A program made the position numbers and the translations under genes. Below, in pieces: positions 48,722 through 60,537 of a stretch of 64,000 nucleotides of DNA. The notes under the pieces are model-generated. The model was not told the origin of the DNA. It worked only from the letters and a program-made list of their open reading frames with translations, and did not search any database. Every line of letters begins with the position of its first letter. The stretch's first letter is position 1. Source of the stretch: Cavenderia fasciculata (taxonomy: Eukaryota; Evosea; Eumycetozoa; Acytosteliales; Cavenderiaceae); NCBI RefSeq assembly GCF_000203815.1, contig NW_004457639.1, positions 992,001-1,056,000 of the forward strand, read 5' to 3'.

Positions 48722-51700
48722 ATGAATAAAATTTATTCACTGTATCATTATCTATTTGTATTATTATTTATTTTTTTCATTCAATCGACAGTAGTAGTCA
48801 TAGCACAACAATGGTTGGAAATTAATCAATACCAAGGTTATGAAAATCTTGGGTGTACTGGTGTCCCTAGAAAAGTTACTAGTTATGTTACTGGTCAATG
48901 TTATATGTATGTAATTAGAAATATCTATAATATTAATATTTATTTATTTATTAATTTATTAATTTATATTTCTTTTCTTGAAAAAGAAAACCATCAGGAT
49001 CATTTAAAATTGAAGTTTCTGGAGGATCAATTGTTAGATCACTTTATGCAAATGATTATTGTTCAGGTGCACCTGAAATAACTAAATCTGTTGCCAAAGA
49101 TGTTTGTGATGATGGTAATTTGGAAGCACCAACCTATATCCGTTACGTCTCTGCACCAGTCTATCCAACTCCAGGTTTCAACTATTACGAACATTATATT
49201 TCCAATTGTAATGCCGATGAACCAAACTCTGCTAGAGTATTGGTAGCTGATAACTTGTTCTTAAATTGTGTTTCAAATGATGAATTAACGTAAGTAAACA
49301 AATATTAATAATAATAAGAATAATTAATATTTATTTATTTATTTATTTTAATTTTCTAGAGCTGGATTATATGTTTCAGCAGCAACAGATAGCCAATTAG
49401 AAATGAATATTTATAGTCCTGCAGGATGTAGTATGGGAGGAACGATGGTTTATACAAAGGCATGTCAATTGAATGCTGGTGGAGTGACTAGAGCTCAAAG
49501 AGTCACGGCCATCTTTTCATTGACCCCCAGTTATTATGTCAGCGGATCACAAATTATTGTTACCTCTGTCACTTCCAATTATCCAAACTCTCCATCAAGA
49601 TACAACTTTTTCTATTATAATGGTGGTTGGCAGTTGGTTTGTCAAGCAGCTCTTACCTGTACTATCTCTGGTATCCCTCAATCAACCGGTCTAAGAGTTG
49701 AATTGTTTGGTCAACCTGTGATTGGAGGTATCCCATCTTGGGAGACTGCAACCAACCAAATCAACTTACCAGCTACGATGAATTCATTGTCACTTATTAG
49801 TTATACCACCAAACAGGCAACCATTTCCTATTCTGGAACCTATGTTTCAAATTATGTATTTTCTCTCAATGGAGGAGCTCATTCTGGGTGCCCATCACAG
49901 ACAACCTGTGTTATTTCCGGTTCGCCAGGTCAGAGATTGGATATTGGTGTTGCTGCTCAAAATGCTGCCGGTGTATCTGCCTATCAGTACACATCTGTCA
50001 CTCTGTATCAGTCAGTCTCTATTCCAACCATCACCTCTATCTCATCTACTACAAACTCTGTATCACTGTCTTGGAGTGCTTCTCTGTATGGTGTGCCTGG
50101 TTTGACAACCTATACCGTTAAATTTAATGGTATCACATTTACACCATGTCAATCGATAACGTCGTTGTCTTGTACTGTTACGGGACTGGCTATTGGTACA
50201 TCCTATACCATGACTGTCACTGCTACCAATGATGGGACAAGTGTAAACGGTCCCGGCACACCCATCTCTACATTTGCTGCGCTGTCTGATCCATCCATCA
50301 CTGCATCTACCACAAAGACCAAGTCTATTACTGTAACATATGCTCCAAATGGTGGTGACTCTTCAAAAGGGTATACATGGGTAGTATTGAGAAATGGTCA
50401 ACAAGTATACTCTGGTAGTAATACTCAGACTGTTGTTACTGGTCTGTCTCCCAACACTGCCTATACTATCCGTGTCCAATGTACCAATGACGGAACAACC
50501 AAGTTTGTTGAAACCTCTCTCACAACAGTCCTATCCATCCACACTCCATCCATTACACTGTCCAATGTTTTAACCAAAACAATGCTTGCTACATTTGGAG
50601 TTGGAGGTGGAGGTGTTGTAGGTGATACTCGTTATACTGTCACTCTTAATGGTAGTCCAACAACTTGTACTAGCCAAACTACCACAACATGTAGTTTGAC
50701 AGGACTAACACCCAACACTCTCTACACTGTATCTGTATCCATTTCAAATGATGGTGATAGTTTATCCAAGGATGCTCAAGCAACTACTGTAAAGGCTGTA
50801 AACACACCAACTCTTGCTCTATCGTCGATCACTACCAAATCAATGATAGCCACGTATGGATCAAGTGATGGTGTTGTTGGATCAACAAGATACACTGTCT
50901 CTATAAACGGAACCAATCAAGTTGGATGTATAAATGTTGCAACAACTACATGTACACTCATCAACTTGGTACATAATACCTATTATTTGGTTAGAGTGAC
51001 AGTTACCAATAATGGAGATACAATCCTATCTGAAAAGGTTCAACCTACTTGGAAAGATGTTTCCCAACCATTGGTACAAATTACTCAAGTTAAATCTGGT
51101 GTATTGATTGAATACAGTTCAACCGATGGTATTCCAAATCAAACAGTCTATCAGGTTTATGTCAACAATGCATTACAAGAAAGTTGTCCTACCACCACCG
51201 CTGCCTCTTGTTTATATTCAACCTTTTCTCCAGGTGATAGTTTGAATATCAGAGTTGTAGCAACCAATGATGATGACACTCAAACAACCACATCAACCTT
51301 TTATACCTATACCTACCCAAGTCAAGTTCAAATTGCCAACAATACATTGGTCAATGATATATCGATCAACTGGACTTCTAGTACTGGTGGATTCCCAAAG
51401 GCTAGTTCTTACTCTGCATTTATTTCATTTGACGGTGTCCATTTTATTTTGGATACTCCAAATTGTCAAAACATTACTGTTGATCCTATGGAATGTCATT
51501 TTAGTGGATTGGTATCTGATACCAACTACTTTATCAGAGTATCTGTTATTAATACAGACTTTGAATGGGTCAATACAACCATTGAAACTCGTACTCTTAG
51601 AGACACACCAAAAAGTTTTATTTGTCAATCGGCTAGTGACTGTAGTAACAATGGTGAATGTTTGCAAGGGTCATGTGAATGCAATGCTGGATGGAATGGA

Positions 51701-52705
51701 TTGATTTGTAATGCTCCAAAACCAACTGACCAACAAGATGTCATTGTTAAACCAGTTCAAGATAAACCACTATTAGAGGTTACCATTAATGGTGTATCTT
51801 ATGAATTCTCACTTGTCACTATCACTGAAAAGACAATGGACGATGAATCTGCATTTATCATGTCATTGGCCAATGAAACTTGGGCACTGGATTCATCACA
51901 AACCAACATAACCGTAAATCATCCAATTGATCAATCACAACTCATCAAGAATCAGTGGACCTATTCACTTTTAAATACATCAGATGATTATTCCATTTCA
52001 ATTGTATTTATACTTTATGAAAAGAAACATGACAATGTTGATGGATCAATGACCAATAGTACATTGGATACATATCCATATGAATTTGCAGGTGATACAT
52101 TCAATGTTAAATATGGGTCATTAAAGTATAGTCTAAAGATAAAGAAATGGAATTTTAAATCAGTTTTAAATACATTGGAGATTTCAACTACTCTATCTAC
52201 TCCAAAAGATAATTGTGGTAATACTAAATCTGCTGCTGGTGGACAACTTCCAACTATCACCAATACCAATGAAAAGACAACACTCATTACACTTGGTAAT
52301 GAAAAAGAAGAACATCATGTATTTGGTAAACTGATTAATCGTGCTCTTTTAGATTCTATCCCTAAAAAGATATATTATAAAACTGTAGAGCCGACTGATC
52401 CTTCCTCGTCATCATCTGACCATTACTCTCTATTGACATTGGTACCATACTTTTCTAAAGATGCAGATTTAGATCCAGACTTTTCACTGTTGCTACAAAC
52501 CAATATGGACGGTACTGTCAACCTCAACGATTGTAGTGGCAGTAATGCAAAGAACCTTGGGCTTATAGTTGGGCTGTCGGTCGGTCTAATCAGTGCGGCT
52601 GGTATTGGAATTGGATCAACCATCTATTTCAAAAAATTAAAATTACAACGTCAACTAATAGCTAAATTAAATGCTAAATTATCAAGAACAACTACACCTG
52701 CCTAA
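48722..52705 (+). CDS. Cell-surface protein with fibronectin-III repeats, EGF domain and ComC-like domain
   Basis: Three exons: 48722-48906, 48987-49289 and 49360-52705, giving ~1277 aa. A signal peptide (about 1-28) leads into a Cys-containing lectin-like head. Roughly six fibronectin-III-like repeats follow, ~90 aa each, several with TCSLTGLTPNTLYTV-type strands. An EGF module is at about 918-945 (CQSASDCSNNGECLQGSC). Then comes the stalk-like beta domain that follows EGF repeats in ComC-family proteins (VTINGVSYEFSL, YGSLKYSLKIKKWNF). One membrane helix is at about 1228-1253 (LGLIVGLSVGLISAAGIGIG), with a short basic cytoplasmic tail. A role in cell adhesion or signalling at the plasma membrane is likely by family. 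Confidence 0.85.
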
Positions 52706-52995
52706 AAAAGCAACTATAAATACAAAAATAATTAAATAAATAATAAAGTATACTCATTATGTCGAAATAGTTTGTAACCCCATCCAACTACACTTGTTGC
52801 AAAAGAAATTTCAAATTTCCTAGAAATGGATGGATGGTCGTCTCGCTCCAAGTCAACTCACCAAAAGGTTTAAAAACGGATCATTTTTTTTCAAAAATCA
52901 AACCATCCAAATTTCACAACCCCTCAAAGTTCAACATCGCGCATCATTCGATTTATTTTTATCACAATACTATTTATTCAATCAATCAATTAATA

Positions 52996-53460
52996 ATGGA
53001 ATCATCAAGACCAAAAGAATTAGCAACACGTAAACCAGAATTATTCAAGGAAGGAGTACAAACATATCACGGTAGTTGTCATTGTGGAGCAGTTAAATTT
53101 GAAGTAGATTTAGACCTTCAATACGCAAAGACCAATAGATGCAATTGTTCGTTCTGTGCAAAGGCTAGACAATGGGGTATCGTTGTTAAACCAGAACAAT
53201 TCAGATTGGTTGCAGGTGCTGATAATCTATCGGTCTATCGGTTTGGTTCAAAGTCTGGTGACCATTGCTCATGTAAAACTTGTGCCATCAAGACTCACGG
53301 CACCGGATATGTAGAGCAATTGGGAGGAGCCTTTGTAGGAGCCATCATTGCATGTATTGACGATCTTTCTGAAGAACAAAAGGATTCTTTAATCTATTCT
53401 CATTCAAATGGAAAGGATGATCTTTGGTGGGAAGAACCAAAATTCAAAAATCATTTATAA
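52996..53460 (+). CDS. GFA/CENP-V-fold zinc-binding protein
   Basis: I chose the ATG at 52996 (AATAATGG context), giving 154 aa. An upstream in-frame ATG at 52834 would add a basic leader with no family match. Zinc ligands are GSCHCGAVKFEV and NRCNCSFCAKA, and the third pair is in SGDHCSCKTCAIKTHGTGY. This is the Mss4-like fold of the glutathione-dependent formaldehyde-activating (GFA)/CENP-V family. Members bind zinc and, in some cases, carry out glutathione-linked chemistry; the substrate is not predictable. Single exon, probably cytosolic. Confidence 0.88.
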   Translation: MESSRPKELATRKPELFKEGVQTYHGSCHCGAVKFEVDLDLQYAKTNRCNCSFCAKARQWGIVVKPEQFRLVAGADNLSVYRFGSKSGDHCSCKTCAIKTHGTGYVEQLGGAFVGAIIACIDDLSEEQKDSLIYSHSNGKDDLWWEEPKFKNHL

Positions 53461-53513
53461 TAAACATATATATTTATATAGATTGACTTAAATTTTATTT
53501 TATTTTATTTGTT

Positions 53514-53538
<25 letters not shown>

Positions 53539-53544
<6 letters not shown>

Positions 53545-54703
53545 CACTGCTTTTATTTGATTTATAGAGTCGTTGATTTGAGATAGAAATTCTCTCGATT
53601 CACTTAACTGTTTTAAAAATGACTGTTTATAGGCCAAATAATCATAGGTAATTCCGATTCCCATGAAAAGTAGGGCAATCACTGTCAAGTCCTTTAATAG
53701 ATATATAATATCCCTTGTTGTTGGCTAAAAAAGAAGAAGGATTTAGGTTAGAGTCATTTCAAAATTACATGTATCTTTGTGTCTTTAATATCTATCTATC
53801 TACTTACATTCATGATTGATTTAAACTTTAAAATAGTTTTACTTTCTGGTTGAGCCAATCCATAGAAACATTTAGTGTCTCGAGTTGCTGATACTGACAA
53901 TCCATGGAGACATTTAGTGGCTCGTGTTGCTGATACTGCCTCGTCAAATGTCACCGATATTCCTATTCGGGACCATAGATATTCACTAAACCTACCTTTG
54001 GTTCTCATTTGATAGATTGAGCCATAGGGAGAGAGTAATGAATGCAATTGGCTTAATGGTATTTCAATGCCATCAAAAGTGACAATAAAAGTGGTCAGGA
54101 ATCCAGTACTACCCGAATATTCTTGACCATGAGCCTCTAAACAATGTAAATACAAGTTGTACTTTGCAGCATTCTCTCTAATCTTGTCCATAATCTCTTG
54201 CATAGAGGTGGTCTTTGGGTCAAACTTGGCAGAAACATAACAACCATTCTTGGTTTGTCCATTACTTATTGTTTCGAGTTTAACACCTTTTGGAGCAATC
54301 CCTTCAATATGTTCGATAAGTCTTTTCTTTGGTGACCCAAAAAGGGATAGCTTGGCATCAAATCGATTATTGCGAATTGAATCAATCCATATCTTTCCTT
54401 CTTGTTCCTATTTTAAATAGGAAAATATAAATTAAATAAACAATTAATTGTATAGTCTTTATAACCTTGTTGGATAAACTAACCTATACATACATTCACA
54501 ATAGTAGTAGATTGTGTTTCAACTTTGGGGAAACCAACATTCAGAGTTGATAAGTATCTTTGACCAACGATAAATGATGATGGTGATGAAGATAGTCTTT
54601 GAAAGATAGAGGAGATTGATTGATATAATCTTTGACCTTGTTGTTGTTGTATCTTTGATACTGGAGTTGAAGTGTTTGATGTAATGATTTTCTTTGTATA
54701 CAT
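53539..54703 (-). CDS. RRM-like family protein A with presequence-like N-terminus and membrane anchor
   Basis: Three exons: 54703-54494, 54407-53808 and 53724-53539, all phase 0, giving ~331 aa. Exon 1 encodes a Ser/Gln/Arg-rich leader (LYQSISSIFQRL, RYLSTLN) resembling a mitochondrial presequence. Exon 2 encodes two alpha/beta halves. The second reads like a divergent RRM: FIVTFDGIEIPLSQLHSLLS, YGSIYQMRTKG, ISVTFDEAVSATRATKCLHG. A short internal duplication (SATRxTKCxxGL) is special to this copy. Exon 3 encodes a membrane helix (LTVIALLFMGIGITYDYLAY) and a charged tail. Function unknown to me; a membrane-anchored mitochondrial RNA-binding protein is a hypothesis. Confidence 0.75.
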
Positions 54704-54850
54704 TTTTATAATTGTTGACTTATCTATCTATCTTGTCTATGTTTGTATAACAATGATAGTAATCATGATAATAAAGAGATGATGATGATGATTATGATCA
54801 TCATCATCATCATGATTACATCTACTTTGTGTAGCCAAAGCAACCTCTTT

Positions 54851-54871
54851 AAAAACCGGACTGCAACCTCA
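54851..54871 (-). promoter_or_regulatory. Upstream element shared by family members A and D
   Basis: A 21-bp block with core CCGGACTGCAACCTCA lies ~150 bp upstream of the start of protein A and recurs exactly at 60538-60558 upstream of D. In both places a CATCAT microsatellite and TACATCTAC lie between it and the gene. In this A/T-rich setting such a GC-rich match stands out as a conserved control element or duplicated promoter. Confidence 0.45.
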
Positions 54872-55173
54872 CCCATACCAGAGTTTATGAGTTGTCTTGT
54901 TGATGGATGAAGGTTCTTATCATTACTTGAATAGATGTTGACAAGAACAAAGTATTAACTAGTTGATGACGACATGAGAGAAATATAGATTAAATAAAAA
55001 AAAAGAAAAGAATTAAATTAAGTTAACCCACAAAATTAACAACACTTTTCTATTCCAAACAAAGATCTTAATTACAAACAAATATACAATTATGCTAAAT
55101 ACAGAAACAGATAAAATTATCCCTCCTCCTCCTACTCCTACTTGTATCAAAGAGGGGGGAGGATGACAAGCAT

Positions 55174-55734
55174 ATGAATGGGTCAAGTCAGAGAAATAAC
55201 AACAACAAGAATAATTGGAAGGATACCTCAAAAATAGTAGCTGGGTCTGTGTCTCTGCTGGTTTATACAATTATGTCGACTGCTATTCTTTTGTCGGGTA
55301 GTAAACCTAAAGAAAGAGAAATTGAAGAAGAAAGAAGAAAGAGTGAAAGAGCAATCGACAAACAGAGACGGACAGAAAGAGGAATACTTAATCAACACCA
55401 GAGATATAGTGAGTGTATGACAGACATTGATGAATTCCGTATGGAACACAGTGACAACTATGTTGCGGACTTTTTCGAGGGGATGGCAAAAGAAAAGAGA
55501 GATGAAGAAATCAATCGCATCAACCAATGTAGACAAATGACCAAAGATTATTGGAGACATGTTTTATTGTGGAGTGAGCATTGTCCTGTCGAATACCTAC
55601 AAAAAAAACCTTTCAAAGTAGAAAGATACCAACGCGAGCACAAGATATTTCTCTCTATTGTCAAACCATTAGACAGAAATGAAAGCCAATTTGATATATA
55701 TGATCCATTTTCCGATCTATTCAATAGTTCATAG
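55174..55734 (+). CDS. Hypothetical membrane/coiled-coil protein
   Basis: A single-exon frame of 186 aa starting MNGSSQRNNNN. One hydrophobic helix (IVAGSVSLLVYTIMSTAILL, about residues 21-40) is followed by a strongly charged coiled-coil stretch (KEREIEEERRKSERAIDKQR). The C-terminal half contains Cys and Trp (CRQMTKDYWRHVLLWSEHC). I recognise no family. It sits on the plus strand between members A and B of the RRM-like family, which run on the minus strand. A single helix with a soluble coiled coil suggests a membrane-anchored structural or adaptor protein. Confidence 0.6.
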   Translation: MNGSSQRNNNNKNNWKDTSKIVAGSVSLLVYTIMSTAILLSGSKPKEREIEEERRKSERAIDKQRRTERGILNQHQRYSECMTDIDEFRMEHSDNYVADFFEGMAKEKRDEEINRINQCRQMTKDYWRHVLLWSEHCPVEYLQKKPFKVERYQREHKIFLSIVKPLDRNESQFDIYDPFSDLFNSS

Positions 55735-55817
55735 TTTGAACTGATGGGATCCCGAAATCAAAGGTTATTATATATATAAACCATTTGGGTTGGATTTACA
55801 AATTATTTATTTTTCTT

Positions 55818-56802
55818 TTAGATTCTCACAAGATATCTAATAATTGCATCATTTATGATTCCGAATACCAACAAAATGCCTCCCAACTTTACCAACTCTT
55901 GTATTAAAAATTTTAGCTATAAAGAAAGAAAGATTTCTGGGTTAGAGATTGACTAAACATGTAATATTTGTGTCTTGAATATCTATCTATCTATCTATCT
56001 ATCTTACAGTCAAAGTAGATTTAATCTTTAAAGTAGTTCCACTTTCTGGTATGGTCAATCCATGGAGACATTTTCTGGCTCTTGTTGCTGATTCTGCCTT
56101 TGCAAATGTTACCGATACTCCATTGCTTCCCTTAGTTTTCATTTGATTGATTGTTCCATAGGTTGAAAGGAGTGAATGTAATTTACTCAATGACATTTCC
56201 TTGCCATCAAAAGTGATAACAAGAGAACGAATAGTGGTAGCGGCAATATTGTCTATTTGACCACGAGCCTCCAAACAATTTAATGCCAAGTTGTACTTTA
56301 CTGCATTCTCTTTGATCTTGTCCATAATCTCTTGAGTATTCGTAGTAGAAGATTTGACAGAAACATAACAACCATTCTTGGTTTGTCCATTACTTATTGC
56401 TTCGAGTTTAACACCTTTTGGAGCAATCTCTTCAATATTTCCAATTAGACTTTTCTTTGGTGACCCGAAAAGGAATACTCTGATACTAAATTGAATATTC
56501 CTAATTGAATCAATCCATATCTTTCCTTGTTCCTTGGATTGTGTTTCAACTTTGGGGGCAACATTTTGAGTTGATAGATATCTGTGACCGACAATAGATG
56601 ATGATTGTGATGAAGATACTCTTTGAAAGATAGAGGAATTTGATTGATATAATCTTTGGCCTTGTAGTTGTTGTGATACTGTTACTGAAGTAGATCTAAT
56701 ACTTCTACTCGAATTGATCAATAATGATGATGATGATCTTTTAAAGATGAGTGTATTTGTAACACGAGATGATAAAGATGTTATCATCTTATTTGTATAC
56801 AT
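55818..56802 (-). CDS. RRM-like family protein B, leader and core exons fused
   Basis: Two exons: 56802-56008 and 55916-55818, giving ~297 aa. The leader (IFKRSSSSLLINSSRSIRS, RYLSTQN) runs straight into the core (KIWIDSIRNIQFSI...) with no intron, whereas A, C and D have one there. This is intron loss or retroposed conversion. The core keeps LVITFDGKEMSLSKLHSLLS, YGTINQMKTKG, VSVTFAKAESATRARKC. The last exon is a short membrane helix (LGGILLVFGIINDAIIRYL) ending at once, with no tail. Function unknown; probably membrane-tethered like its relatives. Confidence 0.75.
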
Positions 56803-56940
56803 TTTATAATTGTTGACTTATCTATCCATTCATATCTTGATGTATTTATATAAATATATATTAATCTTAATAAACAATGATGATCAGACAATTACGTCTA
56901 TCTAAAAAGATTCCTTTTTAAAAAAAATCTGAATAGATAA

Positions 56941-57095
56941 GTTTTAGGATATTAATAGATTTATTTGTTTATATGTTTATTTATTTATTTATTTATTTAT
57001 TTGTTTATTTGTTTATTTGTTTGTTTATTTGTTTATTTATTTGTTTATTTGTTTATTTGTTTATTTATTTATTTATGTATTAATTAATTTATTTG
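56941..57095. repeat. TTTATTTG-type low-complexity tract
   Basis: An imperfect tandem of TTTATTTG/TTTG/TTTA units of ~130 bp between the promoter of B and the 3' end of C. It has no coding meaning and is a likely replication-slippage tract. Confidence 0.7.
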
Positions 57096-57096
57096 T

Positions 57097-57496
57097 TTAG
57101 TGGAGGCATAGTACTAAATTGATTTGAGGTTGGTTTGAATAATTTAGTGATTTAATTTGAGGTGCTGGGGTGGAAGCTTGGGTATTGGAGATTTTGAGTT
57201 GTAATTGAGTATTCTTGAGATCACCACCCTCGATTGTTGCAACCAGTCTTTGTCCAGATGGATAGACTGCTTCGATTACTGTTTTCCCATCCTCTCCCAA
57301 ATATGGAAATTGAAAGTTCTCGCCAGGTGATTCGAGTCTTTTTCTCTCACGTAAATACTTCTGAATTGAGAAACCTGAATCGACGATAAGATTGGTTAAA
57401 CAAACAAAGAATATTATTTTCATCAAGATTATTATAAGTTCTACTATATCAGATGTGGTTAACTAAAAAAAAGATTAAAAAAGATTATTTATGAGT

Positions 57497-57531
<35 letters not shown>

Positions 57532-58506
57532 ATTAATTAAATAAATATAAAACATTTTAGCGTCTTTAATAAATTCTATCTATCTATCTATCTTACACTA
57601 ATGATTGATCTAAGTTTTAAAGTAGTTTCACTTTCTGGTATGACCAATCCAGAGAGACACTTTCTAGCTCTCATTGTTGATAGTGCCTTGTCAAATGTTA
57701 CCAATACTCCATTTCTAGTTTTATAATAAAAGCTGTATGTGAATTTCATTTGATTGATTGGGCCGTACGACGAGAGTAATGAATGCAAATCACCCATTGA
57801 CATTTCCTTGCCGCCATCAAAATTGACAATAAAAGAGCGAAAGAATATATCATTATCCAAGTATTCTTTACCACGAGCCTCCAAACAATGTAAAGCCAAG
57901 TTGTACTTTACTGCATTACTTTTAATGTTGTCCATAATCTCTTGCATAGAGGTAGAGTTTGGGTCAAACTCTAGATTGACATAACAACCATTCTTGGTTT
58001 GTCCATCACTTATTGTTTCGAGTTTAACACCTTTTGGAGCAATTTGTTCAATATGCTCAATAAGACTTTTCTTTGGTGACCCAAAAAGGGATACCTTGAT
58101 ATCAAATCGAATATTATCAATTGAATCGATCCATATCTTTCGTTTAACCTATTTTAAATAAATATTTTAAATTAAAATCATTAATTAATCAGTCTGATTT
58201 CAATTCTAATGGTGAACCTATACATACATTCACAATAGTAGTCGTAGAAGTGGATTGTGTTTCAACTTTTACATCAACAGTGGGATTTGCTGTTACACTG
58301 TGGACAAGAGTTGATAGGTATCTGTGACCAACAATAAATGATGATGGCGATGAAGATAGTCTTTGAAAGATAGAGGAGTTTGATTGATATAATCTTTGAC
58401 CTTGTTGTTGTTGTATCTTTGATACCGAAGTTGAAGTGGTTGATGAAAGATGACTAATACTACTACTCGAATTGATCAATGACGATCTTTTCATGATGAA
58501 GTACAT
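57097..58506 (-). CDS. RRM-like family protein C with C-terminal beta domain
   Basis: Three exons: 58506-58228, 58148-57597 and 57462-57097, all phase 0, giving ~398 aa. The leader is Ser-rich (LINSSSSISHLSS) with the family block GQRLYQSNSSIFQRLSS. The core is KIWIDSIDNIRFDIKVSLFG, then the RRM-like half FIVNFDGGKEMSMGDLHSLL, YGPINQMK, LVTFDKALSTMRARKCL. Exon 3 starts with a membrane helix (LIIILMKIIFFVCLTNLIV) but then adds a ~60-aa beta-rich module, KTVIEAVYPSGQRLVATIEG and GGDLKNTQLQLKI. That module is shared with D and absent from A and B. The function of this tail is not recognised. Confidence 0.75.
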
Positions 58507-58580
58507 GTTCTTTAATTTTTTTCATCCTTTTATTTGTTGTTATTATTATTTATTCAACAAAAACAATAATAGATAGAAAG

Positions 58581-58879
58581 ATGGAAGGAAAAGAGAAACC
58601 ACTTCAAATACAAGCACAAGATATAATTATGAGTACCGACTTTGATGTAGATCAGGAAAAGAACAAGGAGTTGAAAGCAATAGCTTTAGATTTTTTAGAT
58701 AGAGTACCAAAACCTAAAAAGAAAAGTATCCGAGCTTGAGAGGAAAAAGACCGGAGAGGAGGATCTCTCTGGCCAGAGCTTTCTACCAACCAGATTCTCC
58801 ACCCTCCAATTGCAGTGAAGAAAACTCAATCTCAGATACAGAAGATGACTTGGAACTTTGGAAATACCATTTATTTTAA
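58581..58879 (+). pseudogene. Small gene of ~100 codons with one frame break
   Basis: ATG 58581 opens 52 codons (MEGKEKPLQIQAQDIIMSTD..., ending KPKKKSIRA). In the +2 frame, directly overlapping the stop, a second stretch reads YPSLRGKRPERRISLARAFY then QPDSPPSNCSEENSISDTED and ends DLELWKYHLF at TAA 58877-58879. Both halves have balanced composition and together look like one small acidic/basic protein interrupted by a single small frame change near 58725. It lies on the opposite strand in the shared upstream space of C. The family is not recognised. Sequencing error is an alternative. Confidence 0.45.
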
Positions 58880-58954
58880 GAGATAAAATAAGACTATCTT
58901 ATCTTGTAGTTGCCAGTAATAGTTTGGTGGATTGTTTGTTGATGAAAATTTGTT

Positions 58955-60429
58955 TTAAGCATTCCAACTAAACCAACCTTTTGATTTTGGATAATTGGTT
59001 GTTTTGATTTGAGGTCTATCGGTTGATGATTGGGTATTGGTCAGTTGGAATTGTAATTGAGTATTCTTTAGATCACCACCTTCAACTGCTACAATCAATT
59101 TTTGTCCGGACGGATAGACTGCTTCGATTACTGTTTTACCATTTTCTCCCAAATATCCAAATACCATAGCCTCGCTACCACCAATTGATTCAAGTCCCTT
59201 TTGCAATAACTCTTGAACCCGTTCAATCTTTGAAATGTGGTATACAATAGCTGATACAAATAATGCAGCCATTAAAACAGTTGTTGCCTAAAGAAAGAAT
59301 AGAATAGAATAGAATAGAATAGAATAGAATAGAATAGAATAGAATAGAATAGAATAGAATAGAATAGAATAGAATAGAATAGAATAGAATAATAAATAAA
59401 AAGAAAAAGGGAATATAATATTATTGTGAGTTAATATATTTAAATATAAATATAAATATAAATATTATATATATAACTTACACTTATAGTTGATTTAAAC
59501 TTTAAAGTAGTTTTACTTTGTGGTAATGTTAAATCATAGAGACATTTTTTAGCTCTCAAGGATGATAATTTGTTGTCAAATGTTACCACTACACCTTTTT
59601 TGCTACCTCCCAAGTAGAGACCACTTTTAGTTTTCATTTGATTGATTGTGCCATACGTTGAAAGGAGTGAATGTAATTCGCTCAATGGTATTTCCTTGCC
59701 ATCAAAAGTAACGACAAGAGAACGACCAGTTGTAGTATCGTCATTGTCTATTTGGCCACGAGCCTCCAAACAATTTAAAACCAAGTTGTACTTTACTGCA
59801 TTACTTTTGATCTTGTCCATGATCTCTTGTATCGAGGTAGAGTTTGAGTCAAACTCAAAGTTGACATAACAACCATTCTCAGCTCTTCTGTCATCGATTG
59901 CTACCAGTTTGATACCTTTTGGAGCAACATGTTGAATATTTTCAATAAGTGTCTTTAATGGTGACCCCAAGATGAATATTCTCATATCAAATTGAATATT
60001 ATCAATTGAATCAATCCATATGGTTCCTTCTTGTTTGTTATCCTATTATTATAAACAAATCATTAGATATCTTTTCAAATATATATTGATTTAAAAGTAA
60101 ATATAACCTATACATACAACAACAATAGGCTCTGCTTCAAGCTTGGGGACATTCAAAACGTCACTGTTGTAGGCAACATATTCATTATTTTGAGTTGATA
60201 GATATCTGTGACCGACTACGAATGATGATGGTACTCTTTGAAAGATAGAGTTTGATTGATATAATGATTGACCTTGTTGATGTTGTTGTGATACTATCTT
60301 TGATACAGAGGTTGAAGTGCTTAATGAAAGATGACTAATACTACTACTCGAATTGATCAATGATGATGATGATGATGATCTTTTGATGAGTGTGTTTGTA
60401 AAGGAAGATAATATTTTCTTTGTGTACAT
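58955..60429 (-). CDS. RRM-like family protein D with C-terminal beta domain
   Basis: Three exons: 60429-60118, 60042-59482 and 59287-58955, all phase 0, giving ~401 aa. The leader is Ser/Lys-rich (LIKRSSSSSSLINSSSS, HRYLSTQN). The core is TIWIDSIDNIQFDMRIFILG, LVVTFDGKEIPLSELHSLLS, YGTINQMKTKSG, VVVTFDNKLSSLRAKKC. Exon 3 is a membrane helix (VLMAALFVSAIVYHISKI) followed by the beta module MVFGYLGENGKTVIEAVY...PSGQKLIVAVEGGDLK, as in C. Intron 2 carries a 19-copy AGAAT repeat. The upstream 21-bp element matches A. Function unknown. Confidence 0.75.
59296..59390. repeat. (AGAAT)19 pentanucleotide microsatellite
   Basis: A perfect pentanucleotide tandem of about 19 units lying wholly in the last intron of family member D. 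Length variation between strains is to be expected. Confidence 0.95.
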
Positions 60430-60537
60430 TTTATAAGAGAATCGATTATCTATATCTATCTATCTATCTATCTATATTTATAACAATGATGATGATGATC
60501 ATCATCATCATTACATCTACATATTTATAGTTTAAAT

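Noticed and set aside
52834-52995. Upstream extension of the GFA-family protein
   Set aside because: The extra 54 codons have no family match, and the ATG at 52996 has better context and fits the domain start.
54780-54826. GAT/ATC palindromic tracts upstream of A (and near 60485 upstream of D)
   Set aside because: These are trinucleotide repeats that pair with themselves; not taken as hairpin genes.
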